Assembly (NCBI GenBank): GCA_945901125.1
Contig: CAMDKD010000003.1
Location: 62,001-126,000, forward strand
Source of the DNA: Bordetella parapertussis
Lineage (GTDB): Bacteria; Pseudomonadota; Gammaproteobacteria; Burkholderiales; Burkholderiaceae_C
DNA: 64,000 nucleotides
Direction of reading: 5' to 3'
Of the stretch, positions 24,975 through 33,643 are shown piece after piece (position 1 is the stretch's first letter; each line of letters opens with the position of its first letter). The notes beneath the pieces were generated by a model. The model searched no databases, had not been told where the DNA came from, and saw only the letters and a program-made list of their open reading frames with translations. Both the position numbers and the translations under genes were made by a program.

Positions 24975-26588
24975 TCAGCGGCTGAAATGAGCCTTGGCTT
25001 CGTACATGGTCTCTACCGTGATGCGCGAAACACCGCGTTCACGTGCAAATAACTCGGTGTTGCGACGGGCTTTGCCGCGCACAAAAAACGGGATTTTTTT
25101 CAATTCTTTTTCGGCTTCCGGTGCCCAGTCGGTGATATCGACAGTGGCACCGTTTGCAGTTGCGGCATCTTGAGTCACATGAATTTGTTCAGCTTCATGC
25201 GATTGAGCAGGTGCCATCGCAGTCGCAGCCGCTTTAGCAGGTGTGCCGTGGCCCGAACCCAGGTGCGAGGGTGCAGCGCCGTCGTGGAATTCGAAGTCTT
25301 CGCGGAACATGCCCAGCAAGTGTTCTTCCAGGCCCATCATCAGCGGATGCACCCAGGTGTCAAACAAGACATTTGCGCCTTCAAAACCCATTTGCGGCGC
25401 ATAGCGGGCCGGGAAATCCTGCACATGCATGGGCGCGGAAATGACAGTGCAAGGAACGCCTAGGCGCTTGGCGATATGGCGTTCCATTTGCGTGCCCAGC
25501 AGTAACTCGGGTTGCAATGCTTTGACCTGGTCTTCGACTTCGAGGTAGTCGTCTGTGATCAGTGCCTCAACGCCGTACAACTTGGCGGCTTCGCGCACTT
25601 CACGGGCGAATTCGCGGCTGTAAGTGCCCAGACCTACCACTTCAAACCCCATCTCTTGATGGGCCACACGGGCGGCTGCAATGGCGTGTGTTGCATCGCC
25701 GAACACGAACACGCGCTTGCCGGTCAGGTAGGTCGAGTCCACCGATTTGGCATACCAACGCGCGCGTGAGGTGCGCATGAATTCTTCGCGCGACTGCGCC
25801 GGGTCTGCCAAGCCTGCGAGTTGTTGTACTTCTGCGATGAAATCCAGCGTGCCGTTGACACCGTAAGGAATGCATTGGGTGAACGGTTGGCCGCAACTGC
25901 GTTGCAGCCATTGCGCAGTGGTGCGCGCGAGTTCGGGATAAAGCACCACGTTGAAATCGGCTTCGGCCAGGCGGCGTATGTCTGCCACACAGGCTTCTAA
26001 CGGGGCGACCACATTCACATGTATGCCAAGCTCGTTCAGCAGAGAACGGATTTCTTTGATGTCGTCGCGGTGTCTGAAACCCAGCGCCGTTGGCCCCAGG
26101 ATGTTGCAAACGGGTTGACGACCTTCAAGCGGCGTGCGGCTGTGGCCGGTAGGCACCAAGGCACGCACCAAATGGTAAAAAGTTTCGGATGCGCCCCAGT
26201 TTTCCTTGCGTTGGTAAGCGGGCAATTCCAGAGCCACTACAGGTATGGGCAGGTTCAGCGCAAGTGCCAGACCACCCGGGTCGTCCTGAATCAGCTCAGC
26301 TGTGCATGAGGCACCGACCAGCATGGCGTTGGGTTTGAAGCGCGCGTGTGCTTCGCGGGCTGCGTCTTTGAACAACTGGGCGGTGTCGCCACCCAAGTCG
26401 CGCGCTTGGAAGGTGGTGTAAGTGACTGGCGGGCGGCGCGGCAAACGCTCGATCATGGTGAACAGCAAGTCTGCATACGTGTCGCCTTGCGGCGCATGCA
26501 GCACGTAATGCACGTCTTTCATGGCTGTGGCCACACGCATGGCGCCTACGTGCGGCGGTCCTTCGTATGTCCAGAGTGTGAGTTGCAT
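24975..26588 (-). CDS. bchB: Light-independent protochlorophyllide reductase subunit BchB
   Basis: NifK-like subunit of dark-operative protochlorophyllide reductase, forming the substrate-binding tetramer with BchN. The start MQLTLWTYEGPPHVGAMRVA is characteristic. The C-terminal small domain (WAPEAEKELKKIPFFVRGKARRNTELFARERGV) is present after an Ala-rich, variable linker (about 455-480). 537 residues. It begins 12 bases after bchN. Confidence 0.97.
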   Translation of the reverse strand: MQLTLWTYEGPPHVGAMRVATAMKDVHYVLHAPQGDTYADLLFTMIERLPRRPPVTYTTFQARDLGGDTAQLFKDAAREAHARFKPNAMLVGASCTAELIQDDPGGLALALNLPIPVVALELPAYQRKENWGASETFYHLVRALVPTGHSRTPLEGRQPVCNILGPTALGFRHRDDIKEIRSLLNELGIHVNVVAPLEACVADIRRLAEADFNVVLYPELARTTAQWLQRSCGQPFTQCIPYGVNGTLDFIAEVQQLAGLADPAQSREEFMRTSRARWYAKSVDSTYLTGKRVFVFGDATHAIAAARVAHQEMGFEVVGLGTYSREFAREVREAAKLYGVEALITDDYLEVEDQVKALQPELLLGTQMERHIAKRLGVPCTVISAPMHVQDFPARYAPQMGFEGANVLFDTWVHPLMMGLEEHLLGMFREDFEFHDGAAPSHLGSGHGTPAKAAATAMAPAQSHEAEQIHVTQDAATANGATVDITDWAPEAEKELKKIPFFVRGKARRNTELFARERGVSRITVETMYEAKAHFSR

Positions 26589-26600
26589 TTGGTGTCTTCC

Positions 26601-27890
26601 TCAGGCGGCGAGTTTGATGCGACGGCGCAGCGGTCTGCTGAACAACTCAGCCAGATCAGCGGCTTGCTCGTAGCCTTGGATGGGAGTGAACACGAGTTCG
26701 ATGGCCCACTTGGTGGTCAGGCCTTGCGCTTCGAGTGGGTTGGCCAAGCCTAGGCCGCAGACCACCAAGTCCGGCGCGTCTGCGTGGCAGCGGTCGAGCT
26801 GGTTTTCCACATGCTGGCCTTCGGTGATGCGACTTCCTGGCGGCAACATGGCCAGTTCTTCGGCCATCAACTTGCGGTGCAGATAAGGCGTGCCGATCTC
26901 TGACAACTGCATGCCCATTTCGCGGTGCAGAAAACGCGCGAGTGGAATTTCGAGTTGCGAGTCGGGGAAGAAAAAGATTTTTTTGCCTTCTAACTGGCTG
27001 CGTAAACGAGCCAGTGCCGCCTCGGCACGTTGTCTGGCTGCGCGGGTCACGTTGTCGAAGGTTTCTTGCGGAACATTGAAGGCATTGGCAGCAGCTTGCA
27101 ACCATGCGGTCGTGCCTTCAACACCTAGCGGGAACGGCGCGGGCAGTCGCTTGGCACCGCGTGCTTCAAGCGCCAGCGAGGTGTCCGGCAGAAAAGGTTG
27201 AGCCAGTAAAAAAACTGTGTCCGGCCCGACTTCAGGCAAGGCGGTGCTGTTGCGCGGCGGGAAGAAATCTACTTGTTTGATGTCCATGTCGGTCAACAAA
27301 CGGCGCATCTGGTCTTCCACGATATCAGCCAAAGTGCCAACCACCATCAGGCGTTGCTTGGAGCCAGGTGGCAAAGTAGGCAGCACCGGCACCATGGATT
27401 GCAGGCAAGTGTCTTCGCCTTGCGTGAACGTGGTTTCGATGCCGCTGCCGGAATAGTTGAGCACACGCACTGCTGGGTTGAATTGGCGGCTTAATCGCTC
27501 GGCAGCACGGGACAAATCAAGCTTGATGACTTCAGACGGGCATGAGCCGACCAGAAACAAAGTACGGATATCCGGGCGACGCGACAACAGTTTGTTGACC
27601 ACTTTGTCGAGTTCTTCATTGCAGTCGGCCAGACCGGCCAAGTCGCGCTCGTCAATGATGGCAGTGCCGAAACGTGGCTCGGCAAAAATCATCACGCCGG
27701 CAGCGGACTGGATCAGGTGAGCGCAAGTGCGTGATCCCACCACCAGAAAAAACGCGTCTTGGATTTTGCGGTGCAGCCAAATGATGCCCGTCAGGCCGCA
27801 AAACACTTCACGTTGGCCGCGTTCGGTAGTGACCACAGGCGACTGGTCGCAGCCGCTGCTGTCTGAACGGATGGGGATGACGGGGGTCAT
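26601..27890 (-). CDS. bchN: Light-independent protochlorophyllide reductase subunit BchN
   Basis: NifD-like subunit providing cysteines for the NB cluster: REVFCGLTGIIWLHRK, SRTCAHLIQSAAG and VGSCPSEVIK. The ATG at 27890 overlaps the bchF stop (ATGA), giving 429 residues; the open frame continuing upstream lies inside bchF and is discarded. The enzyme reduces ring D in the dark, without the oxygen-tolerant light-dependent alternative. Confidence 0.96.
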   Translation of the reverse strand: MTPVIPIRSDSSGCDQSPVVTTERGQREVFCGLTGIIWLHRKIQDAFFLVVGSRTCAHLIQSAAGVMIFAEPRFGTAIIDERDLAGLADCNEELDKVVNKLLSRRPDIRTLFLVGSCPSEVIKLDLSRAAERLSRQFNPAVRVLNYSGSGIETTFTQGEDTCLQSMVPVLPTLPPGSKQRLMVVGTLADIVEDQMRRLLTDMDIKQVDFFPPRNSTALPEVGPDTVFLLAQPFLPDTSLALEARGAKRLPAPFPLGVEGTTAWLQAAANAFNVPQETFDNVTRAARQRAEAALARLRSQLEGKKIFFFPDSQLEIPLARFLHREMGMQLSEIGTPYLHRKLMAEELAMLPPGSRITEGQHVENQLDRCHADAPDLVVCGLGLANPLEAQGLTTKWAIELVFTPIQGYEQAADLAELFSRPLRRRIKLAA

Positions 27891-28396
27891 ACTGCCAACT
27901 CCTTGTGCATAGCGATGGTGGCGCGTTCTTGGACTCTTGCAGCCCGCAGTTTGAGCAGGAACTGGCCGGCGTTGATGGCGTAGGCTGCATAAGCTGCCAA
28001 AGCCAGCCAGAGTTGCTGGTGCGTACTCATGTTGCTGGTGTACAGGCTCCACAAATATGCCGTATGTAATCCCAGCACGAGGAAACTGAACACGTCTTCC
28101 CAAAAGAAAGAATGGGCGAACAACCATTTGTCAAACACCACTTTTTCCCAAATGGAGCCGGTGACCATGATGGTGTAGAGCACCAGCGTTTTGAATACGA
28201 CTGACCAGATGGCCGCAGTTTCGCCCTGGCCGGTGACCATGAAACGGGCGATCAAGCAAACGCTGACGGCAAACACGATGAACTGAAAGGCCGCCAGAAA
28301 ACCTTGCACAGGCGTCCAGATGGTCGCATCGCGGCGGGCGCGTTCTTCGGGGGTGTACAAACCGGCACTGATGCTCGGTTGCTGAACTTCATTCAT
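27887..28396 (-). CDS. bchF: 2-vinyl bacteriochlorophyllide hydratase BchF
   Basis: Hydrates the C3 vinyl group of chlorophyllide toward bacteriochlorophyll a. 169 residues with four hydrophobic segments and the family stretch LYTPEERARRDATIWTPVQGFLAAFQFIVF. First gene of the superoperon. Its upstream region, shared with the divergent aerR/ppaA gene, carries two PpsR-type palindromes, so the whole operon is probably repressed by PpsR. Confidence 0.95.
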   Translation of the reverse strand: MNEVQQPSISAGLYTPEERARRDATIWTPVQGFLAAFQFIVFAVSVCLIARFMVTGQGETAAIWSVVFKTLVLYTIMVTGSIWEKVVFDKWLFAHSFFWEDVFSFLVLGLHTAYLWSLYTSNMSTHQQLWLALAAYAAYAINAGQFLLKLRAARVQERATIAMHKELAV

Positions 28397-28448
28397 GGTT
28401 GTTGGAGGACAATGGCTATGAATTGACTTTAGGGTCAGAAGCAGAATG

Positions 28449-28466
28449 TGTCAACCTAAATTGACG
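28449..28466. promoter_or_regulatory. PpsR/CrtJ-type operator, near-consensus
   Basis: TGT-N12-ACG; the inner palindrome TGTCAACCTAAATTGACG differs from the TGT-N12-ACA consensus by one base. It lies 53 bp before the bchF ATG. Confidence 0.7.
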
Positions 28467-28509
28467 TTATTTAAAGCTGACACATACGGGGTTTTCCCTA
28501 GGTTTGAAG

Positions 28510-28527
28510 TGTCTAAAAACTATGACA
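28510..28527. promoter_or_regulatory. PpsR/CrtJ-type operator, perfect consensus
   Basis: TGTCTAAAAACTATGACA fits TGT-N12-ACA exactly. It lies 50 bp before the aerR/ppaA start and 61 bp from the neighbouring site, so the two could be bound cooperatively. Confidence 0.8.
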
Positions 28528-28577
28528 CTTAGGGAGTTATCAATTCCTGTCGGCTTAGGCCTGAGAAAAGAGGTCAA

Positions 28578-29381
28578 GTGGAACTCTCAATCAATTCCGA
28601 TATCAATCGACCTCTGCACCAGGCTTTGGTGACCCATGTCATTCCCCAATTGTTGGATACAACTTCACGGGTGTACGAAAAAATTCCTTTTTCATCCATT
28701 CACAGCGAGGAACTAGGTAAAGCCTGCGTCACGGCAGATGGATCTCAAGTTGAGGTTTATGTCAAAAGCATGCTGATGCAGGGTCATGACATTGAAAGTC
28801 TGTACCTGGACGCCATTCCTCAGGCCGCCCGGCTTTTTCACGACTGGTGGGCGGCGGATGACATTGACTTTATTCAAGTCACCCAAGGCATTTTCCGGTT
28901 GGAGCAATTGATTTACGGGCTGAGTACAGACTTCGTCATGGGTGGCAGCCAGCAAACCCCGGGCAGCCAACCCAATGCCTTGCTGGTCAAATCCCCGGGC
29001 TCTCACCATTCGCTCGGCTTGCTGATTCTGTCCCAGTATTTCAGGCGTTATGGCTGGCAGGTGTTCAGCGCCAACCAGTTCACTGCCGACGATATGTTGG
29101 TCGCTGTGCGCTCGGAATGGGTGGATTTGATCGGCGTGTCCTTGTCAGAAGACAAGCAGATTCCTGAAATGAAAAAACTGATCTCCCGTTTAAGACAAAG
29201 ATGCAGCAATCCACATGTGCAAATCATGGTCGGTGGCCCTTTGCTGCGTTCGCGCGAGGATTTGGTTGAGATTTTGGGCGCAGATTTCGGCTGTTTGCAT
29301 GCAGATCAGGCGCAATTTCAAGCAATTCAACATATTCAAAAAAATCAATTTGCCTCAGCTGTCAGGATGGCGCGATCTTGA
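28578..29381 (+). CDS. ppaA: Cobalamin-binding PpsR antirepressor (AerR/PpaA family)
   Basis: 267 residues. The C-terminal half (about 125-255) is a B12-binding Rossmann-like domain: LVKSPGSHHSLGLLILSQYFRRYGWQVFSANQFTADDM and VQIMVGGPLLRS. The usual DxHxxG cobalamin motif appears as GSHHSLG, as expected for this light-sensing subfamily. The N-terminal half is helical. Family members bind hydroxocobalamin under light and modulate PpsR/CrtJ, whose gene follows on the same strand. It is transcribed divergently from bchF across two PpsR sites, suggesting feedback. Confidence 0.9.
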   Translation: MELSINSDINRPLHQALVTHVIPQLLDTTSRVYEKIPFSSIHSEELGKACVTADGSQVEVYVKSMLMQGHDIESLYLDAIPQAARLFHDWWAADDIDFIQVTQGIFRLEQLIYGLSTDFVMGGSQQTPGSQPNALLVKSPGSHHSLGLLILSQYFRRYGWQVFSANQFTADDMLVAVRSEWVDLIGVSLSEDKQIPEMKKLISRLRQRCSNPHVQIMVGGPLLRSREDLVEILGADFGCLHADQAQFQAIQHIQKNQFASAVRMARS

Positions 29382-29503
29382 GAAGTGTCAATCTGTCGTG
29401 AAATGGCGAGTAGAATGGAATTGAGCTGGGAAATATTCGATTTTTTACAAGATAGGCGGGGACCTTTTCCCCTTTTGCAGATTACCCATGAATTACCTTT
29501 AAA

Positions 29504-30886
29504 GTGAATATATTTTCATTACCCGCTGAGCAAATTGAAAGTCTGCTGACGACCTTGTCGGATGTCACCATGGTCTTGAGTGTCGAGGGCCTGGTGTTGG
29601 AGATCACGGCTTCAGGCAGAGAATTGCAGAGGTTGAACCTCAAAGCTTGGCAAGGCAAAACCTTGTCCTCAATGGCTACGCTTGACAGCCAGGACAAATT
29701 GCGAAATTTGCTGGTCAAACCGGAAAAAAATGTTGCCAGCGTCTGGCGGCACGTCAACTTTACAGTCGGGGAGGTGGATGTCCCCTTGCAATTACTGGCT
29801 GTTCCGCAGTCCGACTCGAACCAGTTTTGGGTATTCGGTCGCGATTTAAGCGGGGTGTCGCAGATGCAGCGTCGATTGGTGGAATCGCATCAGTCTATGG
29901 AACGCGATTACCTGCGTTTGCGTCACATGGAGGCGCGTTACCGCTTGCTGTTCGAGACCGTCACCGACCCAGTGCTGGTCGTCGATGTGTCGCAGCGCCG
30001 GGTGATGGAAGCCAACCAATCTGCGCAACTGGTGTTCAAAGACATCGTCAAGCGTTTGCCGGGTGCCGACATTGTTCAATGCTTCGAGCCTGCCTCCCGC
30101 GAAGCATTTGAAGCTTTGTTGCGAACTGCCCAAGCTTCAGGTCGCATGGAAAGCGCACGTGTTCGCAGTTTGAAAGCCGATCAGGATTGTCAATTGCATG
30201 CCTCGGTGTTTATGCAAGAAGGCGGGCCGCAATTTTTATTGCGCATGCAGACCGCCACAGTCACTCTCAATGCACAGGTGCCTGAAGCGGATGGCGAGTG
30301 GTTCCAGCATGCCCTGGAAAACGCGCCCATAGGCTTTGTCGTCACAGACCGCGCAGGCGCTGTGCTGGCGGCCAATGCCGAGATCTGCAACATGCTCGGT
30401 TTGAGTTCTACGGGTCAATTGATAGAGAAAAACTTGGAAGATTTCATGGCGCGCGGCTCGGTCGATTTGGGCGTGCTGCTGAACAACTTGCGTCAATCCG
30501 GCATATTGCGCGGCTTTGCTACTGAGTTACGCAGCTCGGTCGGCGTGCTCATGCCGGTCGATGTGGCCGGTGTCACTTTGACCGGGGATCAGCCGACTTA
30601 CGGTTTTTTCATCCGTGACATTCAGGTCGGACGCAGCGTGCACAAATCCGCCACCTCGGGCATGGCCGATTCGGTCGAGCAGTTGTCGCAGCTGGTTGGT
30701 CGCATGCCCATGAAGGACATCGTCGGTGAAACCAGCACCATGATTGAGCGCATGTGTATACAGGCGGCCCTGGAATTGACCCATAACAACCGTGCTTCTG
30801 CGGCTGAAATGCTGGGTTTGTCGCGCCAAAGTCTTTACGTCAAATTGCACAGGTACGGCATAGTCTCTGAAACCGACTCAGAGTAA
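29504..30886 (+). CDS. ppsR: Photosynthesis repressor PpsR (CrtJ)
   Basis: 460 residues: an N-terminal PAS-like region, PAS domains at about 145-260 (FETVTDPVLVVDVSQRRVMEANQSA) and 270-385 (ALENAPIGFVVTDRAGAVLAANAEI), a helical linker, and a C-terminal Fis-type helix-turn-helix (NNRASAAEMLGLSRQSLYVKLHRYGI). A Cys at about position 418, just before the helix-turn-helix, matches the redox-active cysteine of this family. GTG at 29504 is the start, because the nearby ATG runs into a stop. It represses bch, crt and puc/puf genes via TGT-N12-ACA sites under oxygen. Confidence 0.94.
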   Translation: MNIFSLPAEQIESLLTTLSDVTMVLSVEGLVLEITASGRELQRLNLKAWQGKTLSSMATLDSQDKLRNLLVKPEKNVASVWRHVNFTVGEVDVPLQLLAVPQSDSNQFWVFGRDLSGVSQMQRRLVESHQSMERDYLRLRHMEARYRLLFETVTDPVLVVDVSQRRVMEANQSAQLVFKDIVKRLPGADIVQCFEPASREAFEALLRTAQASGRMESARVRSLKADQDCQLHASVFMQEGGPQFLLRMQTATVTLNAQVPEADGEWFQHALENAPIGFVVTDRAGAVLAANAEICNMLGLSSTGQLIEKNLEDFMARGSVDLGVLLNNLRQSGILRGFATELRSSVGVLMPVDVAGVTLTGDQPTYGFFIRDIQVGRSVHKSATSGMADSVEQLSQLVGRMPMKDIVGETSTMIERMCIQAALELTHNNRASAAEMLGLSRQSLYVKLHRYGIVSETDSE

Positions 30887-30907
30887 ACCCTTGTCGCTGC
30901 CAAAAAG

Positions 30908-30925
30908 CGTCAACTTAGATTGACA
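30908..30925. promoter_or_regulatory. PpsR/CrtJ-type operator before bchG
   Basis: CGTCAACTTAGATTGACA has one mismatch to TGT-N12-ACA and lies 28 bp before the bchG ATG. An overlapping inverted pair (TGACA-N8-TGTCA, 30921-30938) extends it. It implies that bchG and bchP have their own controlled promoter. Confidence 0.65.
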
Positions 30926-30953
30926 ACTCAATCTGTCATGTGAAAATGGGGTA

Positions 30954-31841
30954 ATGCAATTCCCCCAACCCACCGCAGTTTTGCAACTTCTCAAGCCCGT
31001 CACATGGTTTCCGCCCATGTGGGCTTTTGCTTGCGGTGCAGTGTCTTCGGGACAGTCTTTGACAGAGCATTTGTGGTTGGTTTTCAGCGGTATTGTGTTG
31101 GCCGGTCCCATGGTCTGCGCCACCAGCCAGGCGGTGAACGATTGGTTTGACCGTCATGTAGACGCCATCAACGAGCCGCAAAGACCTATTCCATCCGGGC
31201 GCATTCCCGGTCGATGGGGTTTGTACATTGCCATTATTTGGACCGTGTTGTCATTGCTTTGGGCTTGGCAACTGGGCGCCTGGGGCTTCAAAGCTACTTT
31301 GCTGGCTTTGCTGCTAGCCTGGGGCTATAGCGCACCGCCTTTCCGCTTTAAACAAGACGGCTGGCTGGGCAACGCCGCTTGCGGTCTCAGTTATGAGGGC
31401 CTGGCCTGGATCACAGGTGCGGCTGTCATGTCCGGCGGCGAACTGCCGGGCGCACATATTTTGACTTTGGCCTTGCTCTACAGCCTGGCAGCGCACGGCA
31501 TCATGACCTTGAACGATTTCAAAGCCATTGAGGGCGACCGGCTCATGGGCGTGTGGTCGCTGCCGGTGCAACTCGGTGTCAAACGCGCCGCCGGCACGGC
31601 TTGCTGGGTCATGTTGTTACCGCAGTTTGTCGTGGTGGCTTTGTTGCTTCGCTGGAGCGACTGGTCTTACGCCCTGGCCGTGTTGCTGTTGATTTACGCG
31701 CAAGTCCCGCTGATGACCCGGTTCATGAAAGACCCGGTCAAGCAGGCTTTGGGATTGAGCGCCTTTGGTGTGCCGTTGCTGGTGGCCGGCATGATGGTCA
31801 GCGCTTTTGCGTTGCGTCATGCAAGCGGGGTCACAGCATGA
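30954..31841 (+). CDS. bchG: Bacteriochlorophyll synthase BchG
   Basis: UbiA-family membrane prenyltransferase that esterifies bacteriochlorophyllide a with geranylgeranyl diphosphate. The first Asp-rich motif NDWFDRHVDAINEPQRPIPSG is diagnostic, and there are seven to nine hydrophobic segments. 295 residues. It follows ppsR by 67 bp and is followed by bchP after 37 bp, without the bch2 gene found between them in many purple bacteria. Confidence 0.95.
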   Translation: MQFPQPTAVLQLLKPVTWFPPMWAFACGAVSSGQSLTEHLWLVFSGIVLAGPMVCATSQAVNDWFDRHVDAINEPQRPIPSGRIPGRWGLYIAIIWTVLSLLWAWQLGAWGFKATLLALLLAWGYSAPPFRFKQDGWLGNAACGLSYEGLAWITGAAVMSGGELPGAHILTLALLYSLAAHGIMTLNDFKAIEGDRLMGVWSLPVQLGVKRAAGTACWVMLLPQFVVVALLLRWSDWSYALAVLLLIYAQVPLMTRFMKDPVKQALGLSAFGVPLLVAGMMVSAFALRHASGVTA

Positions 31842-31878
31842 CAAATTTGAGTGAAGCTGTTCTTTTATTTGGAGTCAA

Positions 31879-33081
31879 ATGATGAAAAACGATACCTATG
31901 ACGTGGTGGTAGTGGGCGGCGGCCCGGCAGGTGCAACTGCTGCGGATGATTTGGCTTTGCAAGGGCACCGCGTGTTGCTGCTTGACCGCCAGGGACGCAT
32001 CAAACCTTGCGGCGGTGCCATACCGCCGCGCTTGATCAAGGATTTTCAGATTCCGGATGAGCTGTTGGTCGCTAAGGCGCGTGCGGCCCGCATGGTGTCG
32101 CCCAAGGACAAAAAAGTCGATATTCCTATCGAAGGCGGTTTTGTCGGCATGGTCAACCGCGACCAGTTTGACGAATGGTTGCGCGTGCGTGCCGAATCGC
32201 ACGGGGCTGTGCGCCAGCGCGGTGTATTCGACAAACTCACCCGCGACGATGACGGCGTCAGCCGGGTGCATTTCACGGTACGTACCGATGATGGTTTGAC
32301 TTTTGCCGCCAGCACACGCGGCCTTTGCATAGTCGGTGCTGACGGCGCCAAGTCTGAGGTGGCTAGACAAGCTGTCCCGGGCGCGGAAAAAACCAAATAC
32401 GTGTTTGCTTATCACGAGATATTGCAAACCCCGGCAAACATGTTGCAAACCGATGCCGACCCGTCGCGTTGCGATGTGTACTACCGTGGCAGTTTGTCAC
32501 CAGATTTTTACGGCTGGGTGTTCCCGCACGGCGACACCATGAGTGTGGGTACCGGTAGCGCTGACAAAGGGTTTTCATTGCGCGGTGCTGTAGGGCGTTT
32601 GCGCGATGCCGCAGGCTTACAGCAAGCCACAGTGTTGCGCCGCGAGGGCGCGCCTTTGCCTATGAAACCGCTGCCGCGCTGGGACAACGGACGCGATGTG
32701 GTGCTGGCCGGAGACGCAGCCGGTGTGGTCGCACCTGCTTCCGGTGAAGGTATTTATTACGCCATGTTGGGCGGGCGTCTGGCTGCAGAGGCAGCGCACG
32801 AAATGCTGACCACGGGCAACACCAAGGCCTTGAAACTGGCGCGCAAGCGCTTCATGAAAGACCACGGCACGGTGTTTTTGGTGCTGGGCATCATGCAGTA
32901 TTTCTGGTACAGCACTGACAAACGCCGCGAAAGCTTCGTCAAGATGTGCGAAGACAAGGACGTGCAAAAACTGACTTTTGATTCGTACATGAACAAAAAA
33001 CTGGAGCGCACAAAACCCATGGCACACGTGAAAATATTTTTCAAGGACATGGCGCACCTGATGGGCATGGCCAAAACCTGA
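31879..33081 (+). CDS. bchP: Geranylgeranyl diphosphate/bacteriochlorophyll reductase BchP
   Basis: FAD-dependent reductase that saturates the geranylgeranyl tail to phytyl. The N-terminal dinucleotide fold is DVVVVGGGPAGATAADDLALQGHRVLLLDR, and the family motif KPCGGAIPPRLIKDF follows. GDAAGVVAPASGEGIYYAM is the second FAD contact. 400 residues. GGAG precedes ATG 31879. Ends at a terminator hairpin. Confidence 0.95.
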   Translation: MMKNDTYDVVVVGGGPAGATAADDLALQGHRVLLLDRQGRIKPCGGAIPPRLIKDFQIPDELLVAKARAARMVSPKDKKVDIPIEGGFVGMVNRDQFDEWLRVRAESHGAVRQRGVFDKLTRDDDGVSRVHFTVRTDDGLTFAASTRGLCIVGADGAKSEVARQAVPGAEKTKYVFAYHEILQTPANMLQTDADPSRCDVYYRGSLSPDFYGWVFPHGDTMSVGTGSADKGFSLRGAVGRLRDAAGLQQATVLRREGAPLPMKPLPRWDNGRDVVLAGDAAGVVAPASGEGIYYAMLGGRLAAEAAHEMLTTGNTKALKLARKRFMKDHGTVFLVLGIMQYFWYSTDKRRESFVKMCEDKDVQKLTFDSYMNKKLERTKPMAHVKIFFKDMAHLMGMAKT

Positions 33082-33091
33082 CGTACTTGCG

Positions 33092-33118
33092 ACAAGGCCA
33101 CGTAGCTAATGGCCTTGT
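33092..33118 (+). terminator. Hairpin terminator after bchP
   Basis: ACAAGGCCA and TGGCCTTGT form a 9-bp stem with a 9-base loop, followed by TGTT. It lies between bchP and the convergent winged-helix gene and could serve either direction. Confidence 0.65.
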
Positions 33119-33139
33119 TGTTCCAGAACAATTGGGAGG

Positions 33140-33418
33140 TCATTGATGAATAGACTGTACCGATTCGATGGCGCTGGACAAACGTTCGAAATAAGCTTGA
33201 CCTGAGGGGGTCAGGTTGATGTATTTGGTGCGCCGGTTGTTGCCTTGGAAAATAGACTCAACCAGTTTGGCGTTCAAAAGAACATCAAGCTTGCGATGCA
33301 AGGTAGCGGGTGAACCAAGTTGTTTGAAACTCATGACATCAGACACAGTCAGCAGTTTGTCATTTGACACACCGATGGCAATTTCCTCCAGAATCTGTTT
33401 GCAAGTGGAGTCCTGCAA
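33140..33418 (-). CDS. Winged-helix (MarR-like) transcriptional regulator, start in doubt
   Basis: The certain part is 92 residues: LTVSDVMSFKQLGSPATLHRKLDVLLNAKLVES is a helix-turn-helix followed by a wing (QGNNRRTKYINLTPSGQAYFERLSSA). The only in-frame start for this segment is a TTG without a ribosome-binding site. The same frame stays open upstream to 33505 and reads as protein (YYINFLNLLKAFESITDEALQ), but has no ATG. A well-placed ATG at 33486 lies one frame off, joined through an A7 tract. The real product is therefore probably about 115 residues. Target unknown; the position between bchP and bchO suggests photosynthesis-gene control (inference). Confidence 0.7.
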   Translation of the reverse strand: MQDSTCKQILEEIAIGVSNDKLLTVSDVMSFKQLGSPATLHRKLDVLLNAKLVESIFQGNNRRTKYINLTPSGQAYFERLSSAIESVQSIHQ

Positions 33419-33486
33419 AGCTTCATCTGTTATCGATTCGAAAGCTTTAAGCAGATTTAAAAAATTGATGTAATAGTTTTTTTCAT
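33419..33486 (-). other. 5' extension of the winged-helix gene with A AAA AAC slippery heptamer
   Basis: AGAGGT lies eight bases before ATG 33486. In the zero frame translation stops after nine codons. A -1 slip on the seven A residues directly after the ATG gives MKKNYYINFLNLLKAFESIT and continues into the regulator. Either programmed or phase-variable slippage, or a missing A from a sequencing error, explains this. The rest of the gap to bchO (33487-33643) holds no gene I can see. Confidence 0.5.
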
Positions 33487-33643
33487 TTAGTTCGACCTCT
33501 TTTTCTTATTTTATAAGTATTTTCACGGTCTAGTTTTAAACGCTTGGCTTGGTGCATGAAATCTGCAGGGTATTGGTTGAATTTCCCCCGAATGTTGAGC
33601 AACGAATACTTGTTTCAGAAAGTGCCGTTGGGTAAATCCGGCG

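Noticed and set aside
29386..29403. TGTCA half-site before ppsR as a sixth PpsR operator
   Set aside because: The expected second half (ACA at the N12 spacing) is missing; only one half-site is present.
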